55,566 nucleotides of DNA. Source: Chloroflexota bacterium (GTDB lineage Bacteria; Chloroflexota; Dehalococcoidia; SM23-28-2; RBG-16-64-32). The translations under genes and the position numbers were made by a program. Each line of letters starts with the position of its first letter. The first letter of the stretch is position 1. The stretch covers positions 1 through 55,566 of the forward strand of contig JACZRQ010000004.1 in NCBI GenBank assembly GCA_022574655.1, in the 5' to 3' direction. Below the pieces are notes generated by a model. That model was not told where the DNA came from and did not search any database. It was given only the letters and a program-made list of their open reading frames with translations. Below are positions 36,134 to 44,382 of this stretch, one piece after another.

Positions 36134-37003
36134 CTAGACGATCGCCTTCGGCCAGACGTCCGCGATCCGCGTGGCGAGCCTCTTGCCCTGCTTGACACCG
36201 GCTTCGGCCGTAATCTTCGTGCGCGTTGGATCCATCATGTTCGAGCCTACAGCCTCCAGCGAACCCTCGTCCATGAAGTGCAGCTCCACGTGGCTGCTGC
36301 CCCCGCTAAGTGCGGCCGCCTCTGCCTCCGCCGTTCGCTTGCAGATCGGCCCGATGTTCTCCTGCCTGCCGCCAAGCGCTGTCATTATCAAGATCGTGTC
36401 GTGCCCTTCCGCGAGATCGGCGTTCGTGCCAGAGCGGACGCCGCCGTCGATGTAGCGCTTACCGTTGATCGTCACCGGCGGAAACAACCCGGGTACCGTG
36501 CAGCTTGACGCGATCGCCAGCTCCATCGGCACACCCGAGTCTCGATCCCACGCCTGAAACGCACCCGAGTCCGCGTCGACCGCGGTCACCACCAGTTGCC
36601 GCTCCGGCCACTCACCGGCGAAACGCTCCGCGAACGACTCTATCCACGCCTCTTCCGCCGACGTTTTCGCCCCGATCGCCATCGCGCCTACATCAGCGCA
36701 TCCCGTGTCCGTGATCTCCGCAAACGATGCCCACTTCTGGAAGATCGCGATCACAGTCGGCGGATCGAAATCTAATTGGATCGCGGTGGCGTTCTCGGGC
36801 GGCGAAAGAAGTTCCTCGAGCATCTCCTGCACCGGTCTCCCAGACGCCAACTGCGCTCCTATGACTGATCCGGCGGACGTGCCGACTATTAGATCAGCGT
36901 CCGCTACGTCGATCCCGCCTTCCGCAAGCCCAGCTAGTACACCCGTCTCCCACGCCACCCCGGCCACGCCTCCGCCTCCCAGTACCAGCGCTCTGCTTCC
37001 CAT
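36134..37003 (-). CDS. Patatin-like phospholipase
   Basis: 289 residues, patatin fold with a Ser-Asp dyad: oxyanion loop LVLGGGGVAGVAWETG, nucleophile IVGTSAGSVIGA and catalytic Asp in YIDGGVRSGTNADLA. It has no signal peptide, so it is cytosolic or injected. It hydrolyses acyl esters of lipids. GGGGGAGA precedes ATG. Eleven bases separate it from the upstream LLM enzyme on the same strand, so the two form a small operon. Its 3' end faces the matrixin gene only seven bases away. Confidence 0.88.
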   Translation of the reverse strand: MGSRALVLGGGGVAGVAWETGVLAGLAEGGIDVADADLIVGTSAGSVIGAQLASGRPVQEMLEELLSPPENATAIQLDFDPPTVIAIFQKWASFAEITDTGCADVGAMAIGAKTSAEEAWIESFAERFAGEWPERQLVVTAVDADSGAFQAWDRDSGVPMELAIASSCTVPGLFPPVTINGKRYIDGGVRSGTNADLAEGHDTILIMTALGGRQENIGPICKRTAEAEAAALSGGSSHVELHFMDEGSLEAVGSNMMDPTRTKITAEAGVKQGKRLATRIADVWPKAIV

Positions 37004-37014
37004 CTCTGTCTCCC

Positions 37015-37932
37015 CTATATCTTGCCCACCAGACTCTGCACCAGCGCTCGTGTCCGCGCCAGCGAGCCCTTCACGTCGTCGCCTACGGGGAACGCGGCCG
37101 TCAGGAAGTCCGTCGCGCCCGCGGATGCCAGGTCTCGCAACTGTTGCTCGACCGAGGCTTCGTCGCCAACGATTGCGACGTCAGCCGGACCCGCGACACC
37201 CTCTTTCTCGATCACACGCTGGTAGTTCGGCAGCGTGCCGTACAACTGGAACGACCTCGCCGCCTTCTCTCGTCCTTCGGCGACGTCATCAACGACAGCG
37301 ACCGGCAGCCCGACGACTACTCTTGGCGCCGGTCGGCCCGCCTCGCTCGCCGCCTTCGTCAGGCGCGGCACGATGTGCGATTCCAGCGTCTTCGGGCCTA
37401 CCATCCACGTAACGGTGCCGGCCGTTCGCGCGCCCGCCATTCGCAGCATCATCGGCGCCAGCGCCGCGATGAGCACCTCCGGCGGCTTCGGCGTTGGTAC
37501 GCTCACCTGCGCGTTCACCTTGAAAAGCTCGCCGTTGTGGCTAACCTGACCCTCGTTCACCAGCGGCAGCAGCACGTCTAGGTACTCCTTCATGTGTACC
37601 CCCGGCCGATCGTAGGAAAGACCCCACATCCCCTCCACCACCGGCTGGTGCGATAGCCCAATTCCCAGGCTGAACCGGCCATTCGTCGCTGCCTGCGTCG
37701 TCAGCGCCTGCTGCGCCATCACGTGCGGGTGGCGCGGGTACGTCGGCACCACAGAAGTCCCAACTTCGATGCGGTTCGTCTTCTGTCCCGCCATCGCCAG
37801 CACCGTCATCACGTCTGGCCCGAAGATCTGTCCGAACCAGATCGAGTCGAAGCCATCCTTCTCCGCCTGGACCACGGTTTCAATCTGGCCTGCGACTTCG
37901 CTCGTCCCGCCGTAGAATATTCCTACCTTCAT
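37015..37932 (-). CDS. LLM-class F420-dependent oxidoreductase
   Basis: 305 residues, luciferase-like TIM barrel: MKVGIFYGGTSEVAGQIETV, DSIWFGQIFGPDVMTVLAMAG, EVGTSVVPTYPRHPHVMAQQA and GRFSLGIGLSHQPVVEGMWG. The arrangement and the SHQPVVE segment fit a mycobacterial-type F420 subfamily (TIGR03564, recalled only). GGAGGCAAC precedes ATG. It is the first gene of a pair with the patatin. It differs clearly from the other LLM enzyme at 20115, so it is not a recent duplicate. Substrate unknown. Confidence 0.85.
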   Translation of the reverse strand: MKVGIFYGGTSEVAGQIETVVQAEKDGFDSIWFGQIFGPDVMTVLAMAGQKTNRIEVGTSVVPTYPRHPHVMAQQALTTQAATNGRFSLGIGLSHQPVVEGMWGLSYDRPGVHMKEYLDVLLPLVNEGQVSHNGELFKVNAQVSVPTPKPPEVLIAALAPMMLRMAGARTAGTVTWMVGPKTLESHIVPRLTKAASEAGRPAPRVVVGLPVAVVDDVAEGREKAARSFQLYGTLPNYQRVIEKEGVAGPADVAIVGDEASVEQQLRDLASAGATDFLTAAFPVGDDVKGSLARTRALVQSLVGKI

Positions 37933-38082
37933 GTTGCCTCCAGTCTCACGGTCAGTGGGGCAAAGGATACGAACGCGGCACGGGCCGTGTCAAAACATTG
38001 TGATTCGCTTCATCAACCTTTCCACAACCCTGATTCCGTTGACAGCCTTCCGGATTGGTGCTTCAATGAACCCGAATCGAAA

Positions 38083-38203
38083 AGGCCGAATCCTTCATCC
38101 AGATGAAGGAACGGGGGAACCACTCGCGTAGGGGTCAATCCCGCCGAAGGCGGGAAGGGCAGCCGCCTCTCAGCCCTAACCCATCAGCTAACCCCGTAGG
38201 TCA
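38083..38203 (+). promoter_or_regulatory. c-di-AMP riboswitch (ydaO-yuaA class)
   Basis: The conserved landmarks appear in order: GGCCGAATCC with a following stem-loop (CTTCATCCAGATGAAG), ACGGGGGAACCA, GGGGTCAATC, a variable stem (CCCGCC/GGCGGG), then CTCAGCCCTAACCC and ATCAGCTAACCCCGTAGG. This is the ydaO-yuaA consensus. These RNAs turn genes off when c-di-AMP is high, mostly for osmolyte, K+ or cell-wall functions. The regulated gene here would be the zinc-ribbon protein ~95 bases downstream; the intervening GC-rich stretch may hold the expression platform. Confidence 0.88.
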
Positions 38204-38296
38204 CTGAGACGGCCCGTCGCACCGGCGTTAAGAGCTGTCGAGCCCGTCGGCTCCCGCGCCCCGGTGCAAAGGTCCGCAGGAAAACGGAGGATCGCC

Positions 38297-38536
38297 ATGC
38301 CGTACGTTCCTAAGCGGGCAAGACAAGGCAGGGACATATCGTCCACCCTGGGCGTATGCTCGCAATGCCTAGGGGACCTTGAGTATCGGACCGCAGGCGC
38401 TGACGGACACTACGTTTGCCTGCAGTGCGGAGTTCGCAACGAACTTGTCGCCGCCGCTCGCCCCGCCGCAACGCCCTACGACCAGGAAGCCATGATCATA
38501 GAACCGAACGTCCTCCTGGACCGCGTATCATCCTAG
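38297..38536 (+). CDS. Small zinc-ribbon protein under riboswitch control
   Basis: 79 residues. A basic N-terminus (MPYVPKRARQGRD) leads to a zinc ribbon with pairs CSQCLGDL and CLQCGVRN, like those of the 63-residue protein at 16876. A hydrophilic tail follows. GGAGG precedes ATG; a longer version starting at 38264 lacks support. Its leader contains a c-di-AMP riboswitch, which implies a role in osmotic or envelope homeostasis, but nothing in the sequence says how. The alternative is that the riboswitch once served another gene now lost. Confidence 0.72.
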   Translation: MPYVPKRARQGRDISSTLGVCSQCLGDLEYRTAGADGHYVCLQCGVRNELVAAARPAATPYDQEAMIIEPNVLLDRVSS

Positions 38537-38638
38537 TCCCGGCGTCCTGAATAGCCCCGCAGCCAGACGGGCCATCCTCGCGGAGACGATCGTGGTGATC
38601 GTGCACGTCGGATCGCTGTGTGCATAGCTTCCGCTTAA

Positions 38639-38828
38639 CGGAGCACGGACGCCTCTTCTTGGTACAAGTACTCGGACGATCAGCGCGTCTCAGGTCTGCT
38701 TCCCGCTCGTCCTGAGGCTCTCGAAGGACCGAGCGGAGCACGGGCGCCTCTTCTTGGTACAGGCACTCGGACGAACAGCGCGCCTTAGGTCTACTTCCCG
38801 CTCGTCCTGGGGCTCTCGAAGGAACGAG
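38639..38828. repeat. 95-bp tandem repeat (two copies) with REP-like palindrome
   Basis: 38639-38733 and 38734-38828 are two ~90%-identical units beginning CGGAGCACGG. Each ends with an imperfect palindrome of the type CCGCTCGTCCTGAGGCTCTC ... CGAGCGG, and a shortened third unit follows to ~38855. CTCGTCCTGAGG ... CGAAGGA palindromes are common interspersed repeats in many environmental bacteria. Related stems occur at 33537 and 41821. The 432-base gap from 38537 to 38968 shows no gene. Confidence 0.85.
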
Positions 38829-38968
38829 CGGAGTACAGACACTCGTCACGGTACAGACTTCCGCCCTGACGCTACCTTCGCATTCTTAACTCTCTTCCCC
38901 CACACGCGTTCATATCAGATAGGCCCGAAAAAGGGAGAGAACGCTATGCTTTCAGCAGGAGGTGGCTG

Positions 38969-40987
38969 GTGGTGATCCGTAGACTGCTCTTATTGTCAAC
39001 AATCGCCCTTCTACTTGTCACGTTATTCCTCATCATTGGTCGCGACTCCACCAGCGCCGACCTGCCGGCCCCCGCACAGCAGTCGTACTCCATCGCCGAG
39101 AACGGCAGCGTCGACGCCACCCTCGCCGCCTCCCACGCCGACGGTCTCGCCGGCTGCACCGAACTCACCATCACCACCGCCAACGTCACAGGCGGCACGC
39201 TCGATCCCCTTGCCAACCTCTCCTGTGCGCCGGGCGCCACGCTCGCCGCCGACATCGACGCTTCGGCCAGCTCGATTCCCGTCGTCACGACGACCGGCTT
39301 CCCCACCACCGGCACCCTTCGCATCGACGACGAGATCCTCATCTACACCAGCACTACTGCATCATCGTTCGGCGGTGTCACGCGCGGCTTCTTCACCGCC
39401 GCGGCTGCGCACTCGGCCGGCGCCACCGCCTCTCAGTCAGAGGTTGAGAGCGCGCCGATCGACGAGCCCCATACCGACGTCGATGCAACAATCGTTCTCA
39501 CCGGCACCAGCCTCGGCTTCCCTGCATCTGGCGTTCTCCAGATTGAGGATGAACTCATCACCTACGGCGCGCTGGCCGAGATCGACAACAACGGTACGAC
39601 CAGCCCTGACAGCACCGAGTTCACCGTCCTTGCCCGTGGCGCTTTCGGTTCGATCGCGGCTGCCTACTCATGTACACCCACGTGCGTGCCCGCGTTCCGC
39701 GCCGTCGCCGTTTCGAACGATCTCTCCGCTGACATCGACTCCTCTACTACCGTGATACCACTCGACTCTATCGCCTCGTTCGGCAGTCCCGAGGGGAACG
39801 TCCAGATCGACAACGAGTTGATCTCGTACACCGGTCTCGGCACTACGTCTCAGGACTGCACCCCCGTCACCGAGCCCTGTCTCACCGGCGCCACCCGCGG
39901 CGTCGGCAGCACCGGTGATCCGGGCGATCTGCGGAATCCGTCGGACCACAGCACCGGCGATACCGCCTTCCAGCTATCCGGACTCGATACCGACGTCGCC
40001 ACGACCACCTTCACACCCGGCCCCGGCGCCTTCGCTCGCACCGCCACCCTCACCGCCGGTATCTCCGACAGTGCGAACCTGATGCCGGTCTCGACCGCTG
40101 TCCTTTCGCCGGTGGAGATCTTCCCCGCCTCCGGGACGCTCGCCCTCGACGACGAGCTCGTTTCCTACACGTCCGTCGGTACCACGACACAGGCCTGCGA
40201 CCCCGTCGCGCCCCCATGCTTCACCGGCTTGACCAGGGCAGCGGGCGGCACCGCCGCCGCCCCACACACCACCGGCGCCATCATCTACCAGTCGTTCTTC
40301 ACCTACAGCGTTGGGCACAACCCAACGTCCCCACCGAGCGTCGTCGGCGTCGAAGTCACGCCTCAGAACGACCCGCCGGTCACGTCAGACCAGGAGTTCG
40401 ACCTCCAGGAGTCGGCTCCCGTGCCGGTCCTCATCACCGCAACGGACCTCGACGGCGATTCCGGCGAGCACATCAGCGGCGACTGCGATCTCGGCTTCAC
40501 CGTCGCCATCTCGCCCGCCAACGGTACCCTCAGCCCGATCGTCAACTCTACCTGCACCTCTAACGCGCCGAACACCGATAACGTACCGAACGAGGATGCG
40601 GCCAGCATCGCCTACACGCCGGACGGCGCCTTCTCCGGCACGGACATGTTCAGCATTCTCATCTGCGACGACGACACCTGTGTCACCGCCACGATCACTG
40701 TGAACATCGGCTTGGCGTCAGCGACGCCCACTCCCAGCGGCAGCCCCGGCCCGACCGGCACGCCAACGCCTGTGCCGAGTGAGACCCCGGTCCCGACCCA
40801 ACTCCCCTTCGAGTTCGGCGACCTCGACTGCGACAACGATGTCGACGCCATCGACGCGCTCTCGATCCTCCTCTGGCTCGCCGGCTTCCCGCCCATCGTC
40901 TCCGACGACCCAAACTGCCCGTCCCTCGGTGACGGCGGCCCGACCGCCACCCCAGCACCGACGGCGACGCCAACTCCAGTACCTTGA
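38969..40987 (+). CDS. Large secreted repeat protein with dockerin-like end
   Basis: 672 residues. GTG start behind AGCAGGAGG (the alternative GTG is one codon on). A signal helix (LLLLSTIALLLVTLFLIIG) is followed by at least four irregular ~80-residue modules that each contain a turn of the form FPxxGxLxIDDELIxYT and a following TRG segment (e.g. GTLRIDDEILIYT, GNVQIDNELISYTG, GTLALDDELVSYTS). Next is a cadherin/Ig-like segment (PPVTSDQEFDLQESAPV ... AFSGTDMFSILICDD), a Thr-Pro linker, and a single dockerin-like loop GDLDCDNDVDAIDALSILLW. Probably a surface adhesin or scaffold-associated protein. No catalytic motif seen. Confidence 0.78.
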   Translation: MVIRRLLLLSTIALLLVTLFLIIGRDSTSADLPAPAQQSYSIAENGSVDATLAASHADGLAGCTELTITTANVTGGTLDPLANLSCAPGATLAADIDASASSIPVVTTTGFPTTGTLRIDDEILIYTSTTASSFGGVTRGFFTAAAAHSAGATASQSEVESAPIDEPHTDVDATIVLTGTSLGFPASGVLQIEDELITYGALAEIDNNGTTSPDSTEFTVLARGAFGSIAAAYSCTPTCVPAFRAVAVSNDLSADIDSSTTVIPLDSIASFGSPEGNVQIDNELISYTGLGTTSQDCTPVTEPCLTGATRGVGSTGDPGDLRNPSDHSTGDTAFQLSGLDTDVATTTFTPGPGAFARTATLTAGISDSANLMPVSTAVLSPVEIFPASGTLALDDELVSYTSVGTTTQACDPVAPPCFTGLTRAAGGTAAAPHTTGAIIYQSFFTYSVGHNPTSPPSVVGVEVTPQNDPPVTSDQEFDLQESAPVPVLITATDLDGDSGEHISGDCDLGFTVAISPANGTLSPIVNSTCTSNAPNTDNVPNEDAASIAYTPDGAFSGTDMFSILICDDDTCVTATITVNIGLASATPTPSGSPGPTGTPTPVPSETPVPTQLPFEFGDLDCDNDVDAIDALSILLWLAGFPPIVSDDPNCPSLGDGGPTATPAPTATPTPVP

Positions 40988-40994
40988 TGCGTGT

Positions 40995-41675
40995 CTAGGG
41001 TCGAGGCCGGAGCACCCAGGCTGCCAGCACTATCGTGGTGCCGATGAGTGCGATTCCGATCAGCAGCAGCGGTACGGGGCCCTCATCAGGTCCGCCCCCA
41101 GTGTTCGGTAGCTCGGCTGGCGTGGCGATGGTCGATGGTGCAGAAATCGTCGGCGTGCTCGTATCGCATGGCACTGGGACCATCGGCGTGGCTGTCACAT
41201 TTGGTGTTGGCCAAGGAGCAGGCGATTGCGCTCCGACGAGGAAGTCCGGCACCTCCAGATCGTAGATCAGATCACAGCCTTCCCACACGAATTCGACTTC
41301 CAGATGTGTCCCATCCGCCGGACCCCAGGCAAACCACTCAAATCGAAGGATGGTGGGCGGCCCTTTGCTGCATTCGTGAGGAACGCCGAGGGCCTTCAGC
41401 GGCCAGGAGAAAGTCTCGGCTTGGGTGAATATCGGGATCGCAGCCGTGAGGATGCCACATCCTATCCCGTCTGCAGTTGGCGCGCCGAGTGCCTGTCCGA
41501 GCCAAATCGGAACCAGTTCCCCATCGTGGACGAAGCGCACCCCAACCGTCGTCTGGGGTTGCGCCTCCTCGCTCGACGCCGCTCCGTCGTCTACGCCGAC
41601 AGTGGTCGCCGTCACAACCGCGACAACTGCGACGATCGCGCTTGCGATGAGGAAGGTGAGTTTAGATGGGCGCAT
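40995..41675 (-). CDS. Secreted protein with LPxTG-like sorting signal
   Basis: 226 residues from ATG at 41675. Signal peptide (LTFLIASAIVAVVAVVTATT), an extracellular domain with four Cys, a Thr/Pro linker, then ELPNTGGG, a hydrophobic helix (VPLLLIGIALIGTTIVLAA) and the basic end WVLRPRP. This is the layout of sortase substrates (LPxTG, helix, charged tail), so the protein is probably bonded to the cell wall or retained in the membrane. No sortase is in the window. It supports a monoderm envelope. Function of the extracellular domain unknown. Confidence 0.75.
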   Translation of the reverse strand: MRPSKLTFLIASAIVAVVAVVTATTVGVDDGAASSEEAQPQTTVGVRFVHDGELVPIWLGQALGAPTADGIGCGILTAAIPIFTQAETFSWPLKALGVPHECSKGPPTILRFEWFAWGPADGTHLEVEFVWEGCDLIYDLEVPDFLVGAQSPAPWPTPNVTATPMVPVPCDTSTPTISAPSTIATPAELPNTGGGPDEGPVPLLLIGIALIGTTIVLAAWVLRPRP

Positions 41676-41769
41676 GTCATCTATCCCGTGTCTCGGATTG
41701 CTGCTCCGCCCATCATTCTGCACCCATCTCAGGCGTTGTCAAGGACAGACGCATCACTTTCGTCGCGGA

Positions 41770-41806
41770 ACTAACGCCCGGCGCGCGAATCGGTTGCGGT
41801 CCGCTC
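41770..41806 (+). repeat. 37-bp dispersed repeat, copy A
   Basis: Begins ACTAACGCCCGGCGCGCGAA and matches 42681-42717 with a single mismatch. It lies upstream of the LPxTG-like gene. The surrounding 318-base gap (41676-41993) also contains an imperfect REP-like palindrome (CTCATCCTGAGG ... CGTAGGATGAG, 41820-41848) and no gene. Confidence 0.85.
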
Positions 41807-41993
41807 TGACTCCTCCCCGCTCATCCTGAGGCACTCGTAGGATGAGCGGCGGAACTACCCACCGGCTACGGCGCTCTGCCTCCACCTTCTGCGCCGGGGA
41901 CATCATCACGGGGCAGGGTCTAGGGTGATGGCGAATCGACTACCGCCTACCTAGGATTCGCCGACTGTGCTTCAACCGTAAGCAGGAATCTCG

Positions 41994-42647
41994 TCACGGC
42001 GTCGGTTCAAAAGTAGACACGATCTGCCAGAAGAGATCCTCATCGATCGCGTCCGGCCCGAAATAGCCAACGAACACCGTAAAGAAGCCGTCCCTTTCGA
42101 CAAACAACTCGTGGACTTGGGCGATCCCCCGCGCCAGCGAGGGATCGTATGACCGTACAACCTCCCAGCCGGATAGCCCATCCACCAAGAGTGCGCTACC
42201 CTCCTTTGGCGCGGGATTGGGCTCGGGTCTAATACTATAGTCGATCCTAATTCCGTCAGCGCGGAATGGTGTGGCGGGGACGTCGCCTTCGCCAGGAGTC
42301 CACGAGGATACCCGGCCTAAAGTGGAATACCAGCCAGCCGGGTGACGAATAGTGTGGTCCCGCGCTGTGAACGTTCCCCAGTCGAGCGGAATGGGTCCAG
42401 AAGACGGTTTCGGCGGCGGCGTGATTACTGTCCCGGGGCCGATCTCACCCCCGCTTCCGCCGCCCCCGGCGGGCGTCGTCGCTACCGGCGCGTCGGTCGG
42501 CGTGGGCGTAATACTCGGGGTAGGCGGCGCGCTCACTGTAGGCGAAGTCGCCTGCGGTTCGCTCTGCGAAACCTCCTCGGCGCTTCCACACCCGAGAAAC
42601 ACGATTGCAGCCGCTGCCATAACCGAGACAATGAACATGAGCCTCAT
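41994..42647 (-). CDS. Lipoprotein of unknown function
   Basis: 217 residues. Signal peptide ending in the lipobox FLGC|GS, then a Thr/Pro/Gly-rich linker and a globular domain (~95-217; HTIRHPAGWYSTLGRV ... SGWEVVRSYDP, FFTVFVGYFGPDAIDEDLFWQI). The domain's look, HPxGW followed by LVDGLSGW and ending with FWQIVSTFEP, is that of small PsbP/MOG1-like lipoproteins that bind outside the membrane. Unclear target. Preceded by the second copy of a 37-bp dispersed repeat. Confidence 0.75.
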   Translation of the reverse strand: MRLMFIVSVMAAAAIVFLGCGSAEEVSQSEPQATSPTVSAPPTPSITPTPTDAPVATTPAGGGGSGGEIGPGTVITPPPKPSSGPIPLDWGTFTARDHTIRHPAGWYSTLGRVSSWTPGEGDVPATPFRADGIRIDYSIRPEPNPAPKEGSALLVDGLSGWEVVRSYDPSLARGIAQVHELFVERDGFFTVFVGYFGPDAIDEDLFWQIVSTFEPTP

Positions 42648-42680
42648 TGGGCGTCTCCATTCCCTCTGATCTTCCTACTG

Positions 42681-42717
42681 ACTAACGCCCGGCGCGCGAA
42701 TCGGTTGCGGCCCGCTC
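42681..42717 (+). repeat. 37-bp dispersed repeat, copy B
   Basis: Second copy of the 41770-41806 element (one T/C difference). Both copies lie just upstream (relative to the minus strand) of genes for exported proteins, in the same orientation. Confidence 0.85.
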
Positions 42718-42784
42718 CTCGTGATCGTCTCGATCGCTCGTCAGCGACTCTGGATGTGTCGGCTATCCTTCCAGTGCTGGAAGA

Positions 42785-43190
42785 CTATCCCGCCGAGGAC
42801 TCAAGCTCACGAAGCGTGTCGATTGCGGTCTGCGCATACAGGACGGAGAAGCCGGGGTTGATCTCAACGGCCTGCTCAAGATAAGCGCGAGCAGACTCGC
42901 TTTCACCGAGGCGGTAATCGATCATGCCTGTGTGGAACAGAAGTGCGGCGTCTAACGTGCCTAGCCTCAGCGCCTCCTCAGCATATTCTTTGGCCTCCTC
43001 ATACTGGCCAGACTTGTACAACGCCCAGGCCAGTACGTCCGCGGCCGGAACGCTTCCCCGCCGCTCGTATTCGGCGCGGGCTTGTCGTACAGCCTCTTCT
43101 GTGAGCAGATCGTGGTCGGCGAAGTTGGCTCGGTCGCGAGCGCGGACCGCATTCTTGCCGGCCCTAGACGCAGCCGGCTCTTGACCGTGC
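42785..43190 (-). pseudogene. TPR protein, C-terminal remnant
   Basis: In the frame ending at 42785 the minus strand gives ARDRANFADHDLLTEEAVRQ, AADVLAWALYKSGQYEEAKE, YAEEALRLGTLDAALLFHTG and YLEQAVEINPGFSVLYA. This is two or three tetratricopeptide repeats and a normal C-terminal end, but the N-terminal part of the protein is missing: its frame merges into the coding end of an ECF sigma gene near 43150-43190. An ATG at 43021 could give a 78-residue piece with no good ribosome site. Confidence 0.65.
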
Positions 43191-43683
43191 CCAGGGGAAC
43201 GGCCAGCCTATCAGCGATTTCAACGTGCGTGAGCCCATTAAAGTAGGCCAGCTCTATCGACTCGCGCTGACTCTGGGTCAGCGCCGACGGGGCCTTTCGT
43301 ACCGCTTTCTGCGCCGTTTCGCGATCGAGAGTCCGCTCTACCTTTCTCAAGGTATCGGATTCGTCGTCAACGACGTCGGGATCGAGAAGTACGTTCCTCG
43401 GCGCCTGACCTCGCTCCGAGCGGAGGATGTCGATGGCCTTGTGATGAACCACCGTCATGAGAAGCGACTGCGGCTTGCCCCGCGCCGGGTCGATCCGGCT
43501 GGCCTGCCGCCACACAATCAAAAACGCCTCCTGCACCGCGTCTTCGGCTCGAGCGCTATCGCCAAGTATTCGGTACGCGAGGCCGAATGCCCGGCGACTG
43601 TAGCGGTCGTAGAGGAACTCTATCGCCCTTGGATCGCCCGCACGAATCCCTTCCGCAACGTAACGATCCTCTTCGTCGATCAT
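42967..43683 (-). CDS. ECF sigma factor with foreign C-terminal tail
   Basis: Region 2 (YVAEGIRAGDPRAIEFLYDR, then AYRILGDSARAEDAVQEAF with FLIVWRQASR) and region 4 (LTQSQRESIELAYFNGLTHVEIADRLAVPLGTVKSRLRLG) are complete, a SigK/RpoE-type group. ATG at 43683 is chosen over an upstream start at 43800 because homologues begin near here. The normal end is near ARMRSAL; the last ~60 residues (TEPTSPTTICSQKRL ...) are the out-of-frame reading of the TPR remnant. The anti-sigma gene that usually follows this sigma type is absent, so the factor may be unregulated or degraded. Codon use in region 2-4 is normal, so function is possible. Confidence 0.82.
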   Translation of the reverse strand: MIDEEDRYVAEGIRAGDPRAIEFLYDRYSRRAFGLAYRILGDSARAEDAVQEAFLIVWRQASRIDPARGKPQSLLMTVVHHKAIDILRSERGQAPRNVLLDPDVVDDESDTLRKVERTLDRETAQKAVRKAPSALTQSQRESIELAYFNGLTHVEIADRLAVPLGTVKSRLRLGPARMRSALATEPTSPTTICSQKRLYDKPAPNTSGGEAFRPRTYWPGRCTSLASMRRPKNMLRRR

Positions 43684-44382
43684 TTTGTGAGGAGCGTCCG
43701 TAGCTCGGACTCCCTGTTGGGCTGTTCCCCTGGGATATCGCGTGAGCGGTGTAGTGGCAGTTTCAGTAACCACGTTAGTGCCGACATCCGAGATCGTCAC
43801 CCCGATCTGCCGCTCCAGGAAGTCACGGTCGAGGGCAGAACTGAACCAGTATCCATTCGAACTCTAAGGCTGACGCCGTCGACTGGCCATTGAGCCGGGC
43901 CGTTCGTGGCGTAAAATCGATCTCGGAAGCCAAGGGCTAAGACGGACCGGAATTCAACAGTTCCGTATCTGGGCAACACAGATTCCGCAAACCTAACCTT
44001 CCCAAGCTGAGGGTGTTCGACCACGCCCGTGGTGGGCGCATGTTTGCACTCAGCCTAATGGGTCGATCCGACCCAGGCTTCAAGTTCACTTATAGCCGCA
44101 CGGCGTCAGCCAGTGGTGGCGTATCCGCTTTGGGTCCCCGCGCTGATTCTCCCGGTCCTCTCTCTGTATATAGAGGAGTGCCGCGCCTAGGGCGTCTTCG
44201 TCGGTCGCACTGCCGGCCTCGGCGCCTTCTCCGTCCGGATGTCCGGCAGCCAGCGCAGGATCGGTGGCAGGTACAGTTCCAGTCGCCGGGCAGTTTCATC
44301 GTCTCGAACCTCCCCCCGTCAAACCATGCATGGAACCTGTCGCCACTGCCGCACGTCTTCGATAATAAGAGAGGTGATCATC
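43684..44382. other. Gene-poor interval
   Basis: About 700 bases between the sigma gene and the PrcB-like lipoprotein. A minus-strand frame at 43797-44024 (75 codons, MVEHPQLGKVRFAESVL ...) has no recognised family. Another minus-strand segment (RRLELYLPPILRWLPDIR, near 44200) has protein-like composition but is broken by stops. The sigma factor's promoter is expected at 43690-43760, but no clear element is seen. Confidence 0.4.
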
